Part shown: positions 1-9,035 of the stretch, piece by piece
Layout: every line of letters begins with the position of its first letter
Position numbering within the stretch: position 1 is the stretch's first letter
Notes under the pieces: generated by a model
The model's input: only the letters and a program-made list of their open reading frames with translations
What the model was told of the DNA's origin: nothing
Database searches by the model: none
Translations under genes and position numbers: made by a program
NCBI GenBank assembly: GCA_017415005.1
Contig: JAFQJK010000015.1
Coordinates: 104,084-149,596 of the forward strand
DNA length: 45,513 bases
Origin: Rikenellaceae bacterium
Lineage (GTDB): Bacteria > Bacteroidota > Bacteroidia > Bacteroidales > Rikenellaceae
Reading direction: 5' to 3'

Positions 1-1
1 G

Positions 2-565
2 ATTTCAGTCAGGATAACGCTGGCCATGTGCCTGCTGCTGGGTGTGGGATATGTACTGGTGCTGCGTCTGGCAGCGGCCGTGGCCGGGCCGAACGGCGGA
101 CAGGCCGAGGTGGCCGTGCTGGACGGCCGCGTGGTCGGAGCCGCCAATGTGGGGCAGGTGTTTACCGACCCGCGCTACTTCTGGGGCCGCCCGTCGGCGG
201 TCGATTGCAACGGGGCCGGGTCGGGCGGCAGTAACAAAGCGACGACCAACCCGGAGTACCTGGCCGAGGTGGAGCAGCGTGTGGAGGCCTTCCTGGAGGC
301 CCACCCCTACCTGCTGCGCGGAGAGGTGCCCTCGGAAATGGTGACGGCGAGCGGATCGGGCCTCGATCCCGACATCTCGCCCCGGGGAGCCCGGGTGCAG
401 GTGCGCCGCGTGGCGGAGGCGCGCGGGCTCGATCCGGCGGTCGTGCAGCACCTGGTCGACTCGCTGGCCGTACGGCCGTGGCTCGGGATGTTCGGGACCG
501 AAAAGGTCAACGTATTGAAGCTCAATGTCGCGCTCGAGGCGTTGCAGCCGGCGGCGACACGTTAG
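2..565 (+). CDS. kdpC: Potassium-transporting ATPase subunit C, 5' partial
   Basis: KdpC is the small inner-membrane subunit that stabilises the KdpFABC high-affinity K+ pump. The window opens inside the gene: the frame is open from base 2 and only about the first six residues should be missing, since the family is about 190 aa and about 187 are visible. A single hydrophobic N-terminal segment (LAMCLLLGVGYVLVLRL) is followed by the family signatures TTNPEYL, SGSGLDPDISP, QVRRVAEARGL and a C-terminal VNVLKLNVAL. kdpA and kdpB must lie upstream, outside the window. The next gene is a porin-like protein and then the split KdpD sensor, so this is the promoter-distal half of a kdp operon. Identification is firm; the start codon is not in view. 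Confidence 0.95.
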   Translation: MSVRITLAMCLLLGVGYVLVLRLAAAVAGPNGGQAEVAVLDGRVVGAANVGQVFTDPRYFWGRPSAVDCNGAGSGGSNKATTNPEYLAEVEQRVEAFLEAHPYLLRGEVPSEMVTASGSGLDPDISPRGARVQVRRVAEARGLDPAVVQHLVDSLAVRPWLGMFGTEKVNVLKLNVALEALQPAATR

Positions 566-756
566 GAGCGCAGGTAAAGCGGACGGGAAAAAGGGATCGC
601 AAGGCGGACGGGCCATAAGGTAGGGGTGGTCCCGCGGCGCGAAAGCGGGAGGTACGGTCAGCCTCCGGGACATGACGGATAAAGCGTGCCGGCCTCCCTC
701 CCATCCGCTTCCCGGTTCCGGCCGGACAAATAACGATGGATGATTTAACCCCAAAA

Positions 757-1524
757 ATGACAAAAGCAATGAAACGTTGGATGATCTCGATGGCTGCCAT
801 AGCAGCAGCCGTATCATATAGTTCAAATGTATGCGCGCAGGGCGAGCCGGCGCGCGGGGTGCGGTTCTCGGGCGGGACCGACATCGTGAGCGCGTATGTG
901 TGGCGCGGGGTGTGGGAGGCGGGTCCGAGCCTGCAGCCGACGCTGGCGCTGGCAGCGGGCAACTTCTCGGTCACGGCCTGGGGCTCGGTCGACTTCGCAT
1001 CGAGCTCGTACAAGGAGATGGACCTCACGCTGGCCTACACGCTCGGGCCGGTGACCCTCTCGCTGGCCGACCTCTACTGGGAGGGCTCGGCGAACGTGCC
1101 GGGGAACATCGGCCGCCACTACTTCCGGTTCGGGGCCGACTCGCCCCACCGGGTCGAGCTGGGCGCGGCGTGGCGTATCTCCGGGAAGGTGCCGCTGACC
1201 CTGGCGTGGAACACGGTGCTTTTCGGCGCGGCCGATGTTAACGATAAGGGGAAACGCGCCTATGCCACCTATGTCGAGTTGTCGTATCCGTTCGTTGTGA
1301 GGGGCGTGGAGATGAAGGCCGGTGTGGGCGTGGTGCCGTGGAATGCCGTGGGGACTTACGGGATCGACCGCGACTTCTATGTGCAAAACGTCTTCCTGAA
1401 TGGCGGTAAGAGCTGGAGCATCCGGAATGCGGGGTCGCTCAGGATCGGTATTTTTACGGGTCTCAGCTGGAATCCGGCGGCGGAAGATGCTAACTTTGTG
1501 GGGGGAGTCTCGGTGAGGTTCTGA
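757..1524 (+). CDS. TorF-like putative outer-membrane porin of the kdp operon
   Basis: Small predicted outer-membrane beta-barrel of about 255 aa. An N-terminal signal peptide (KR followed by a hydrophobic stretch with AAIAAAVS, cleavage probably after VCAQ) precedes alternating-hydrophobicity strands rich in aromatic residues, and the protein ends in the terminal phenylalanine (SVRF) typical of outer-membrane barrels. The first strand, with DIVSAYVWRG, resembles the Gcw_chp/TorF family of putative porins. In-frame ATGs occur at 736, 757, 769 and 781; 757 or 769 give a normal signal peptide, 736 adds seven polar residues. It lies between kdpC and the kdpD-like sensor, so I infer a role linked to K+ supply across the outer membrane or envelope sensing. 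Substrate is unknown. Confidence 0.8.
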   Translation: MTKAMKRWMISMAAIAAAVSYSSNVCAQGEPARGVRFSGGTDIVSAYVWRGVWEAGPSLQPTLALAAGNFSVTAWGSVDFASSSYKEMDLTLAYTLGPVTLSLADLYWEGSANVPGNIGRHYFRFGADSPHRVELGAAWRISGKVPLTLAWNTVLFGAADVNDKGKRAYATYVELSYPFVVRGVEMKAGVGVVPWNAVGTYGIDRDFYVQNVFLNGGKSWSIRNAGSLRIGIFTGLSWNPAAEDANFVGGVSVRF

Positions 1525-1669
1525 CGGCCGTGCCGGTAACATGGTCTGGAGATGATTGTCCGTTCCCAGGTTTGCCGGGTCGGCGGACGGTGCCTGACAC
1601 GCGTCCGTCCGGCTGGCGAGCCATGGGTTTCGGGTCTGAAATATCAGCTGACGCTGAACAGGTAAATGT

Positions 1670-2800
1670 ATGGATAAGGAGAACAGTGTACAACGATTCC
1701 TGGAGCTGATCCGGCGGTCGCACCGGGGCAAGTTCAAGATCTATATCGGTATGAGCGCCGGCGTGGGCAAGACCTACCGGATGCTGCAGGAGGCCCATCA
1801 GCTGCTCGACGCGGGCGTCGACGTCCGCGTCGGGTATGTCGAGACGCACGGCCGCGCCGAGACCGAGGCGCTCGTCGCCGGGCTTCCGCTCGTCGGACGC
1901 CGCAAGCTTTTCTACAAGGGGAAGGAGCTTGAGGAGATGGATACGCAGGCCATCATCAACCTGCATCCCGAGATCGTGATCGTCGACGAGCTGGCGCACA
2001 CCAACATCGAGGGGAGCAGCAACCCCAAGCGGTGGCAGGATGTGGTGCAGATACTCGATGCGGGGATCAGCGTCATTTCGGCGGTCAACATCCAGCATAT
2101 CGAGGGGCTCAACGAGGCGGTACAGGAGATCACGCGCGTCGAGGTCCGTGAGCGGGTGCCCGACAGCGTGCTGGCGCTGGCCGACGAGGTGGTCAACATC
2201 GACCTGACGGCCGACGAGCTGATCGAGCGCCTCAAGGCGGGCAAGATCTACCGGCCCGACAAGGTGGCCACGGCACTCGACCACTTCTTTACGCAGGAGA
2301 ACATCCTGCAGTTGCGCGAGCTGGCGCTCAAGGAGGTGGCGCTGCGCGTCGAGAAGAAGGTCGAGAGCGAGATCGCGGCGGGCGACAAGACGCGCCGCGA
2401 CAAATTGCTCGCGGTGATCGACTCGTCGGAGAAACGCGCGCGCAGGGTGATCCGCAAGACGGCCCGGCTGGCGACCTATTTCAACGCGGGGTTCGTCGCG
2501 CTTTACGTCCAGACCGACCGCGAGGCGCCCGACCGCATCCCGCTGGCCAACCAGCGCTACCTGATCAACAACATGGACCTCGCCTCGGAGCTGGGCGGAG
2601 AGGTGCGCCAAATCCGGTCGAACCATCCGATCGAGGTGGTGGTCGAGCTGTGCCGCGAACAAAAAATCAGCATTGTCTGCATCAGCCGGCCCGAGTTCTC
2701 GTTGTTTTCCGTAATTTCACTGCTCAGAAGCGTGGTGAGCTTCCGCAACCTGCTCCGCCGGCTGGCGCGCATGAATGTCGACCTTTATCTTTTATCGTAA
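1670..2800 (+). CDS. kdpD: KdpD-type cytosolic sensor protein (N-terminal half only)
   Basis: This 376-aa soluble protein corresponds to the N-terminal sensory half of KdpD, the K+/ionic-strength sensor. Residues about 21-230 form the KdpD domain with a Walker A-like loop (GMSAGVGKTYRML, residues 27-38) and a Walker B-like IVDELAHTN near residues 103-112. Residues about 250-376 are a USP-like nucleotide-binding fold. The four-helix membrane domain and kinase core of canonical KdpD (about 890 aa) are absent; a separate histidine kinase follows after only three bases, so the two almost certainly work as one sensor. The split arrangement is, as I recall, usual in Bacteroidota. ATG at 1670 gives a full-length domain. 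Confidence 0.93.
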   Translation: MDKENSVQRFLELIRRSHRGKFKIYIGMSAGVGKTYRMLQEAHQLLDAGVDVRVGYVETHGRAETEALVAGLPLVGRRKLFYKGKELEEMDTQAIINLHPEIVIVDELAHTNIEGSSNPKRWQDVVQILDAGISVISAVNIQHIEGLNEAVQEITRVEVRERVPDSVLALADEVVNIDLTADELIERLKAGKIYRPDKVATALDHFFTQENILQLRELALKEVALRVEKKVESEIAAGDKTRRDKLLAVIDSSEKRARRVIRKTARLATYFNAGFVALYVQTDREAPDRIPLANQRYLINNMDLASELGGEVRQIRSNHPIEVVVELCREQKISIVCISRPEFSLFSVISLLRSVVSFRNLLRRLARMNVDLYLLS

Positions 2801-2803
2801 GTC

Positions 2804-4519
2804 ATGAAGATGCAGAAACGCCTTACGCTGGGCATCAGCGTGCTGTTCGCGATGATCCTGCTGCTCGGCATCCAGTCGGTGCGGTACGTGCGCCAGCTCT
2901 CGCAGGCGACCGGGACGATCCTGGCCGACAACTACAACTCGTTGCAGTATGCCAAGAACATGCTGCGCTCGCTCAACGAGATCGGTGACGACTCGGCCTC
3001 GCGGCATATGCTCCGTACCAACCTGGCCCTGCAGCAGCAGAACATCACCGAGATGCACGAAGGAGAGCTCACGGCATCGCTCCAGCAGCACATCGCGCAG
3101 CTCAGCGATACGGTGGGAGGCCCCGAGCTGCGGATCATCCGCGAGGACCTGTTCCGGATCATGGAGCTCAACATGGCCTCGATCCGGACCAAGAGCGCCG
3201 TGGTCGAGCAACGCGCCGAGTACGTGATGTGGTGGCTGATCGCCGCCGCGGCGCTGTGCGTCGTGATCGCGGGCGGTATCCTGCTGTGGCTCCCGCATCT
3301 CGTGCTGCGCCCGATCGACCTGCTCAAGCAGGGGATCACCGAGATCGCCAACCATAATTACCAGAAGCGCCTCGACTTTACGGGCAACCGCGAGTTCGAA
3401 TCGGTGGCCGAGTCGTTCAACAACATGGCCGCCAAGCTCGACGAGTACCGGCGCAGCTCGCTCGACGACCTGATGACGGCCAAGAAGCGGATCGAGGCGA
3501 TCGTCAACACGCTGCACGAGCCGATCATCGGCCTCGGGCCCGACCGGACGATCCTGTTCATGAACCGCGAGGCCCTTGCGGTGCTGAACCTCGGGGAGGA
3601 GGTCGTGGGCAGGGATGCCACCGAGGTCGCGTTGTCGAACGACCTGCTGCGCCGCCTGCTGCGTGAGCTCTACGCCGACAGGAAGGGGGGCGGGGCCGAG
3701 CCGCTGAAGATCTACGCCGATAACAAGGAGAGCTATTTCCAGATGGAGAATACGCCGCTCTACATCACCCCGGTGGGCGAGCGGGAGCAGCATTTCGTGG
3801 GCAACCTGGTCGTGCTCAGCAACATTACGCGCTACAAGGAGCTCGATTCGGCCAAAACCAACTTCATATCGACCGTCTCGCACGAGATGAAAACGCCGAT
3901 CTCGTCGATCCTGATGAGCTTGCAGCTGCTCGGTGACGACCGCCTCGGGACGCTCAACGACGAGCAGCGGCAGCTGGTCGGCAGCATCCGTGACAGCAGC
4001 GACCGCCTGCTCTCGATCACCGGCGAGCTGCTCAACATGAGCCAGATCGAGACGGGCAAGCTCAAGCTGATGCCCAAGGTGACCAAGCCGATCGAGCTGA
4101 TCGACTATGCCGTCAAAGCGACACAGGTGCTGGCCGAGCGCTTCTGCTGCTTCGTCGAGGTGGAGTATCCCGAGAAGATATCGAAGGTGTTCGTCGACAG
4201 CGAGAAGATCGCCTGGGTGGTGACCAACCTGCTCTCGAACGCGATCCACCACTCGCCCGAGCGGTCGCGCGTCGTCGTCGGGGCCGTGCAGCACGAGAAG
4301 GCGGTCGAGATCTATGTGCAGGACTTCGGGCGGGGTATCGACCCGCGCTATCACCAGAGCATATTCGAGCGCTACTTCCGCGTGCCCGGGACCAAGGTGC
4401 AGGGCAGCGGGTTGGGGCTCGCCATTTCGAAAGAGTTCGTCGAGGCGCACGGCGGTACGATCCGCGTCGAGAGCGAGATCGGCAAGGGAAGCCGGTTCTC
4501 GGTGATGCTGCCCGTCTGA
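2804..4519 (+). CDS. Sensor histidine kinase, kinase half of split KdpD
   Basis: Membrane histidine kinase of 571 aa, three bases after the kdpD-like gene. It has an N-terminal TM helix (about 7-27), a periplasmic sensor of about 110 residues, a second TM helix (about 141-164), a HAMP linker (to about 215), a PAS-like domain (about 226-340), HisKA with the H box TVSHEMKTP (phosphoacceptor His360), and a HATPase_c domain with N box NLLSNAIHHS, G1 DFGRGID and G2 GSGLGLAISKE. Unlike E. coli KdpD it has only two membrane helices and its own periplasmic domain, so it may read an envelope signal while the soluble partner reads cytosolic K+ or nucleotides. No response regulator is in view; a kdpE-like or sigma-54 regulator is expected upstream of kdpA. 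Confidence 0.93.
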   Translation: MKMQKRLTLGISVLFAMILLLGIQSVRYVRQLSQATGTILADNYNSLQYAKNMLRSLNEIGDDSASRHMLRTNLALQQQNITEMHEGELTASLQQHIAQLSDTVGGPELRIIREDLFRIMELNMASIRTKSAVVEQRAEYVMWWLIAAAALCVVIAGGILLWLPHLVLRPIDLLKQGITEIANHNYQKRLDFTGNREFESVAESFNNMAAKLDEYRRSSLDDLMTAKKRIEAIVNTLHEPIIGLGPDRTILFMNREALAVLNLGEEVVGRDATEVALSNDLLRRLLRELYADRKGGGAEPLKIYADNKESYFQMENTPLYITPVGEREQHFVGNLVVLSNITRYKELDSAKTNFISTVSHEMKTPISSILMSLQLLGDDRLGTLNDEQRQLVGSIRDSSDRLLSITGELLNMSQIETGKLKLMPKVTKPIELIDYAVKATQVLAERFCCFVEVEYPEKISKVFVDSEKIAWVVTNLLSNAIHHSPERSRVVVGAVQHEKAVEIYVQDFGRGIDPRYHQSIFERYFRVPGTKVQGSGLGLAISKEFVEAHGGTIRVESEIGKGSRFSVMLPV

Positions 4520-4610
4520 CGGGCGGGGCGCCGCCGTTGCCACGGCTGTCGCCCGGCCGGGACCGAACCGGCTGCCTTTGGCCCCGGGGCCTTGTCCCGG
4601 CATGACGTAA

Positions 4611-4640
4611 AGAGCCGCCCCTCTGAGGAGGGGCGGCTCT
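4611..4640. terminator. Bidirectional intrinsic terminator between kdp and glp clusters
   Basis: A perfect 13-bp stem (AGAGCCGCCCCTC with GAGGGGCGGCTCT) closes a 4-nt loop between two convergent genes. On the plus strand it is followed by TTTC and on the minus strand by TTT, so it can end both the kdp transcript and the glp transcript. Confidence 0.85.
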
Positions 4641-4664
4641 TTCGCGGAAGATAGCGGCGTGCGC

Positions 4665-6017
4665 TCAGAACGAGAACATCACGCGCATCTGGAGCATGTT
4701 GAAGTTCTTGTCGTTGGGGAAGTACACGTTGTTGAGACGCATGAACTGGTATTCGCCCATCAGCTTGATATACTGGTTGAACGTGTAGTTGAGGCCGACG
4801 GTGAAGGCGTGCAGGTTGCCGCCGCCGATGCTGGTCGATACGGCCGGATAGTCGGCCACCACGCCGCCGGGATAGAAGGTCTGCTTGCCGATCAGGAAAA
4901 AGTCGCCCTTGTTGATGTCGTTGAGCTCGGTGTAGCTGTACCGGGCCACCAGCTCGAGGCCGCCCTTCTCGTTGACGCCCTTGAGAAGGCCGTACTCGTT
5001 GTCGTAGCGGTAACGGTCGCCGAGGATCAGCCAGCCCGCCTCGACGTAGGCACCGCTGAAGTTGGTGGTGCGGATCGGGTTGCCCTTCTGCCATGCAGCG
5101 AGCGTCGTCCAGCTCCAGACGCCGCCCAGCTGGTTCTCGAACAGGGTCTGGTCGGGGCGCTTCTTGTAGATCTTCTTGTAGATGTACTCGCCGCGGGCGA
5201 AGAAGCGGTTGGTCTTCAGGAGGGCTTCGGCGCCGATGTCGAGCGTGTTCTTGGCCCAGGGTACCTCGGCGTGCAGGAAGCGGGTCGTCGGGTCAACGGC
5301 GGTCTCCATGGCCGATTTGATCGTGATCTGGGTCTTGAACGCGTCGCCGTCGACCGGCGTGCCGGTGCTGATGTGGCCGTAGCGCAGCGAGGCGCCGAAA
5401 TGGACGGTCGTGCTCGCGTCGTTGACCGGGCGGTAGAGCCAGCGGCCGCTCAGGCTGATGCCCTGGTAGCCGAACTGCTGGTCGTTGTACTTGTTCTCCG
5501 AGAAGAAGCCCTGGTCGGCGAAGAAGTGCGTGTTATAGAACTTGTACGTGACACCCAGCGCGCGGCCCGGAGCCAGTGCGGTGACCGGCGCGGGGCGCGA
5601 CATGAAGTGGTAGTTGTAGAGGCTCGTGTTGTAGGCCATCGTCGAGGGCTCGTTGAAGTAGCCGGCCTTCAGGACATGGAAACCCCGGCGTGTCTGCGCG
5701 AAGCTGTACTGCACGAAGATGTTCTTCTGTGTGAAATAGCCTTTCGAGAAATCAAAGTCGGCGTAAAAATAGAGGTCCTTGTAGGTCAGCGAGGTGCGGA
5801 TGCGGGCGTCGGTGATCGCCGCGCCGGAGTTCATCGGCGTGTATTCGCTGTGGTAGTAGCCCACGTCGCCGAAAAAGCGCGCCCCGACCGTGAACTTGAG
5901 GTCCTGCGACTTGTTCTCCACCTGAACAAGGGATTTGTTGACATCCTGGGGCTGTGCCTGTGCGGCTCCGCCCAGCAGGAGGGCCGCCGATACCATGGAG
6001 TAGATATATCTTTTCAT
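4665..6017 (-). CDS. Phosphate-selective porin O/P-like outer-membrane porin
   Basis: 450-aa outer-membrane protein: signal peptide (MKRYIYSMVSAALLLGG, cleavage after AQAQ) followed by beta-barrel strands and a terminal phenylalanine (VMFSF). The early strand pattern (VGARFFGDVGYY, DARIRTSLTYKDLYFYADFD) is like the OprP/OprO phosphate-selective porin family. It is the last gene of a minus-strand run glpD-glpT-glpQ-porin, 23 bp after glpQ. The inferred job is passage of anionic phosphorylated solutes (glycerophosphodiesters, G3P or phosphate) through the outer membrane. Its selectivity cannot be read from sequence; a general anionic porin is the alternative. Confidence 0.82.
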   Translation of the reverse strand: MKRYIYSMVSAALLLGGAAQAQPQDVNKSLVQVENKSQDLKFTVGARFFGDVGYYHSEYTPMNSGAAITDARIRTSLTYKDLYFYADFDFSKGYFTQKNIFVQYSFAQTRRGFHVLKAGYFNEPSTMAYNTSLYNYHFMSRPAPVTALAPGRALGVTYKFYNTHFFADQGFFSENKYNDQQFGYQGISLSGRWLYRPVNDASTTVHFGASLRYGHISTGTPVDGDAFKTQITIKSAMETAVDPTTRFLHAEVPWAKNTLDIGAEALLKTNRFFARGEYIYKKIYKKRPDQTLFENQLGGVWSWTTLAAWQKGNPIRTTNFSGAYVEAGWLILGDRYRYDNEYGLLKGVNEKGGLELVARYSYTELNDINKGDFFLIGKQTFYPGGVVADYPAVSTSIGGGNLHAFTVGLNYTFNQYIKLMGEYQFMRLNNVYFPNDKNFNMLQMRVMFSF

Positions 6018-6040
6018 ACTGATTGGTCGTTTAGAAGTGA

Positions 6041-7468
6041 TTACTCTTCGTATCCTAATTGGGTGAGCAGGGTCGCCGGATCGGGCACCTCCTGCGGGGC
6101 GGGCAGCGGGCGCACGCCCTTCTGGAGGAAGAAGTCGGCCGTCATCTCGGAGCGGTTGGTGAACGCCCCGTCGAGGTACGGCGGGTTGAACAGCGGGCCG
6201 CCCGTGTTTCCGAAGTTGTAATCACCCCAGGCAATGCTCATCTGGTCGCGGGTGTCGAACGAGTAGGGATGGTCGAGCATGCCGGCCCGGTGGATCAGCT
6301 CGACCTGCCACGGCTTGTTGAGGTCGGGATAGTTGTTGGGCGCGCCGGCGATGCACGGGCCGATGATGTGGGCCTTGTACTGGAGCCCCAGGTTGATGAA
6401 CGAGGCGTAGCCCAGCGGATCGTCGTAGGTGAGGTCGGTAGCGCCGGTGCCTTTCCAGAGCAGGAAGCACATCGGCACCTGTCCCTTGAATATCTGCGAG
6501 ATGCGCACGAGGCTCTCGAGCGAGAAGGTCTGCAGGATCACCTTGCCGTTGGTGTTGTTGATGTTGACCTTCTGGTCGATGTAGAACGGGGCGTCGTCGG
6601 GCTCGGGTTTGGTGATGATGTTCATGCCGAGGCGGTCGAGCTCGTCGAAGACGATCTGCTCGAAGGTCGGCGGGTTGAGCCACGGCTCCTTGAACTCGAT
6701 GTAGATGCCGGGGCGGTTGCCGCTGTTGCCCTCCGTGTCGTCCTCATACTCGAACTCGTATTTCACGACATCGGCCGTGCCGCTCAGGCTCTGGATCGTC
6801 TCGCCGGTCCTGCCGACCATGCGGTAGACGCGCTCGCCGTTGGCGTCGCGCTTGAGCTTCTTGCCGCGCGAGTAGTTCACCAGGTCCTCGAGCGACGAGA
6901 TGTACTGCTTGTGCGTGACGAAGCCCTGGCGGGCCTGGCGCGGCTCGGTGTCGTTGAACCACTTGCCGGCGTCGAGCATCAGCAGCTCCTGGTAGGTGTA
7001 GAAGCTGGTCAGGTTGGGGATGAAGGCCGCCTTGTCGGCGTCGTACCGGGCCTGCGCCTCGGCGTCGGTGTAGCCCAGGTCCTTGTAGTACTGGAGGCGT
7101 ACGCGCGGAAGCTCCTCGCCGAAGACGTTGGCGATGTTGGTCGTCCGCTTGAGGTTGTCGTCGTGCAGGGCCAGCACCACGCCGTCCTTGGTCACCTGCA
7201 TGTCGCACTCGAGGTAGTCGACCCCCATCTCGCGGGCCCAGCGGTAGGCTGCCTCGGTCTCCTCGGGGGTCCAGAACGTCGAGCCGCGGTGGGCGATCAC
7301 GGCGTACATCGGGACATAGTCCCTCACTTTCATCATATCGGGGGCCAGGTAATCGACCGTCACACGGTCGACGTTCTTGATCTCGTCGCTGAACGCCTGA
7401 TCCTTGCAGGACATGACAGACACTACAAGACTGCATGCCATCGCTGCTCTGAGTAAAGATCTAAACAT
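6041..7468 (-). CDS. glpQ: Glycerophosphodiester phosphodiesterase lipoprotein
   Basis: Hydrolyses glycerophosphodiesters to sn-glycerol-3-phosphate and an alcohol. The 475-aa protein has a lipoprotein signal (hydrophobic stretch ending VMSC, lipid Cys21), so it should sit in the periplasm or at the cell surface. GDPD-fold residues are visible: IAHRGS (His60, Arg61), Glu70, LECDMQ (Glu87, Asp89) and the catalytic LHDDNLKRTTN (His102). The domain is larger than minimal GDPDs because of an insertion of about 120 residues after the second catalytic block. It lies between glpT and a porin gene, which supports release of G3P for import by GlpT. The family is certain; the preferred head group is not. 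Confidence 0.93.
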   Translation of the reverse strand: MFRSLLRAAMACSLVVSVMSCKDQAFSDEIKNVDRVTVDYLAPDMMKVRDYVPMYAVIAHRGSTFWTPEETEAAYRWAREMGVDYLECDMQVTKDGVVLALHDDNLKRTTNIANVFGEELPRVRLQYYKDLGYTDAEAQARYDADKAAFIPNLTSFYTYQELLMLDAGKWFNDTEPRQARQGFVTHKQYISSLEDLVNYSRGKKLKRDANGERVYRMVGRTGETIQSLSGTADVVKYEFEYEDDTEGNSGNRPGIYIEFKEPWLNPPTFEQIVFDELDRLGMNIITKPEPDDAPFYIDQKVNINNTNGKVILQTFSLESLVRISQIFKGQVPMCFLLWKGTGATDLTYDDPLGYASFINLGLQYKAHIIGPCIAGAPNNYPDLNKPWQVELIHRAGMLDHPYSFDTRDQMSIAWGDYNFGNTGGPLFNPPYLDGAFTNRSEMTADFFLQKGVRPLPAPQEVPDPATLLTQLGYEE

Positions 7469-7494
7469 AGGTTGAATGTTTTAGAGGTGTGTGA

Positions 7495-8844
7495 TTACTG
7501 TTGTGCTTTTTGCTGCTTACCTAAGTATCGCTCGTTTTTAAGGGTGAAGCTGATGAACAGGAACGCGAGGGCGCAGGCGGCCAACAGCAGCGTGAAGCCC
7601 CAGTCCCAGCCGAGATGCTCGACGATGTAGCCCATCGTGATGTTGGCCAGGATGGCCGTCCCGAAAAAGTAGCCGAAGAACCCGGTGAAGCCGGCCGACG
7701 TTCCCGCCGCCTTCTTCGGGGCGAGGTCGAGGGCGTGCACGCCGATCAGCATGACCGGTCCGTAGATCAGGAACCCGATGGCGATCAGCGAGATGCTGTC
7801 GAGCATGATGTTGTCGGTGTTCTTCCAGTAGATGACGATGAACACGGCTACGAGCGCCATGTAGATCATCGTGGTGATGGCGCGGCGGCCCTTGAAGACC
7901 TTGTCGCTGATCCATCCGCAGATGATCGTGCCCGGGATGGCGGCCAGTTCGTAGGCCGAGTAGGCCCAGCCGATCTCCTTGATGTCGTAGCCCTTGACGT
8001 TCTTGAGGTAGGTCGGCGCCCAGTCGAGCACGCCGTAGCGCACGAGGTAGATGAAGGCGTTGGCGATGGCGATGTACCAGAGGATCTTGTTGTTGAGCAC
8101 GTATTTGAAAAAGATCTCCTTGGCGGTGAGCTCTTTCTCCGACTCTTTGGAGTAGTTCTTCGGGTAGTCGTTGCGGTACTCCTCGATCGGGGGCAGGCCG
8201 CAGGACTGAGGCGTGTCGCGGATCAGCAGGTAGGCGATCGCCGCCACGATGAGCGCGACGGCCGCCGGGAACCAGAAGGTGCCCGCCTGCCACGAGCCGA
8301 ACCAGACGAGGCCGTAGGCGGCCATCGGGCCGATCAGGGCGCCGCCGACGTTGTGGGCCACGTTCCAGATCGACATCTTGGTGCCCCGCTCGTGCAGTGA
8401 GAACCAGTGGGTCATCACGCGTCCGCACGGCGGCCAGCCCATGCCCTGGAACCAGCCGATCAGGAACTGCAGGACGAACATCATCACGATCGACGAGATA
8501 CCGGCCTTCGTGCCGAGGAAGATCGTTACGAGCGCCGACAGGATGAGGCCCAGCGGCAGGAACTTACGGGCGCTGCTGCGGTCCGAGACGCCGCCCATCA
8601 GAAATTTGGACAGCCCATAGGCGATAGCGTTGGCCGAGAGGGCCACGCCCAGGTCGCCCTTGTCGAAGCCCATGTCGGTGAGGTAGGGCATGGCGAGCGT
8701 AAAGTTTTTCCGGACCAGGTAGTAGCCGGCATACCCGATGAAGATACCCGCGAATACCTGCATGCGCAGCCGCTTGTACGCGGGATCGACCTTCTCCTTG
8801 GGCAAGAGCGGCTTATGAGGCTCGGGTTTTAAAAAGCTCCACAT
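7495..8844 (-). CDS. glpT: Glycerol-3-phosphate transporter (MFS, GlpT type)
   Basis: 449-aa organophosphate:phosphate antiporter of the MFS family with about twelve membrane helices. GlpT-like signatures near the N-terminus include the run YAGYYLVRKNFTLAMP, LSANAIAYGLSKFLMGG and SDRSSARKFLPLGLILSA; the arginine in YLVRKN matches the substrate-phosphate-binding arginine known in GlpT. It imports G3P in exchange for inorganic phosphate. It is 27 bp upstream of glpQ and 191 bp downstream of glpD, with a strong hairpin in that gap. UhpT or PgtP are alternatives within the family, but context with glpD, glpQ and glpR favours GlpT. Confidence 0.93.
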   Translation of the reverse strand: MWSFLKPEPHKPLLPKEKVDPAYKRLRMQVFAGIFIGYAGYYLVRKNFTLAMPYLTDMGFDKGDLGVALSANAIAYGLSKFLMGGVSDRSSARKFLPLGLILSALVTIFLGTKAGISSIVMMFVLQFLIGWFQGMGWPPCGRVMTHWFSLHERGTKMSIWNVAHNVGGALIGPMAAYGLVWFGSWQAGTFWFPAAVALIVAAIAYLLIRDTPQSCGLPPIEEYRNDYPKNYSKESEKELTAKEIFFKYVLNNKILWYIAIANAFIYLVRYGVLDWAPTYLKNVKGYDIKEIGWAYSAYELAAIPGTIICGWISDKVFKGRRAITTMIYMALVAVFIVIYWKNTDNIMLDSISLIAIGFLIYGPVMLIGVHALDLAPKKAAGTSAGFTGFFGYFFGTAILANITMGYIVEHLGWDWGFTLLLAACALAFLFISFTLKNERYLGKQQKAQQ

Positions 8845-8987
8845 AATTCTGTTTTTAAGGTTATTGTATCGTCAGTAGTATCAGGCGTTGTGTGCGATGG
8901 GGCACTGCTCTCCCCTGTGTGGCCGGCAGGCCGTGACCGTTCACGACTTCCGGAGGCCGTAAGGCGGGGAAGCGGGCGGCCCGTGCA

Positions 8988-9022
8988 GGTGCCCGGCAGA
9001 CAGGGAGTCCTGCCGGGACACC
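8988..9022 (-). other. Intercistronic hairpin between glpD and glpT
   Basis: GGTG-CCCGGCAG pairs with CTGCCGGG-a-CACC, a 12-bp stem with one bulge, in the 191-bp gap after glpD. There is no T-run, so it looks more like an mRNA-processing or stabilising hairpin, or a partial attenuator, than a full terminator. I see no TAnnTTTG element for glpT in the rest of the gap. Confidence 0.5.
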
Positions 9023-9035
9023 TTGCCGGCGTGGC

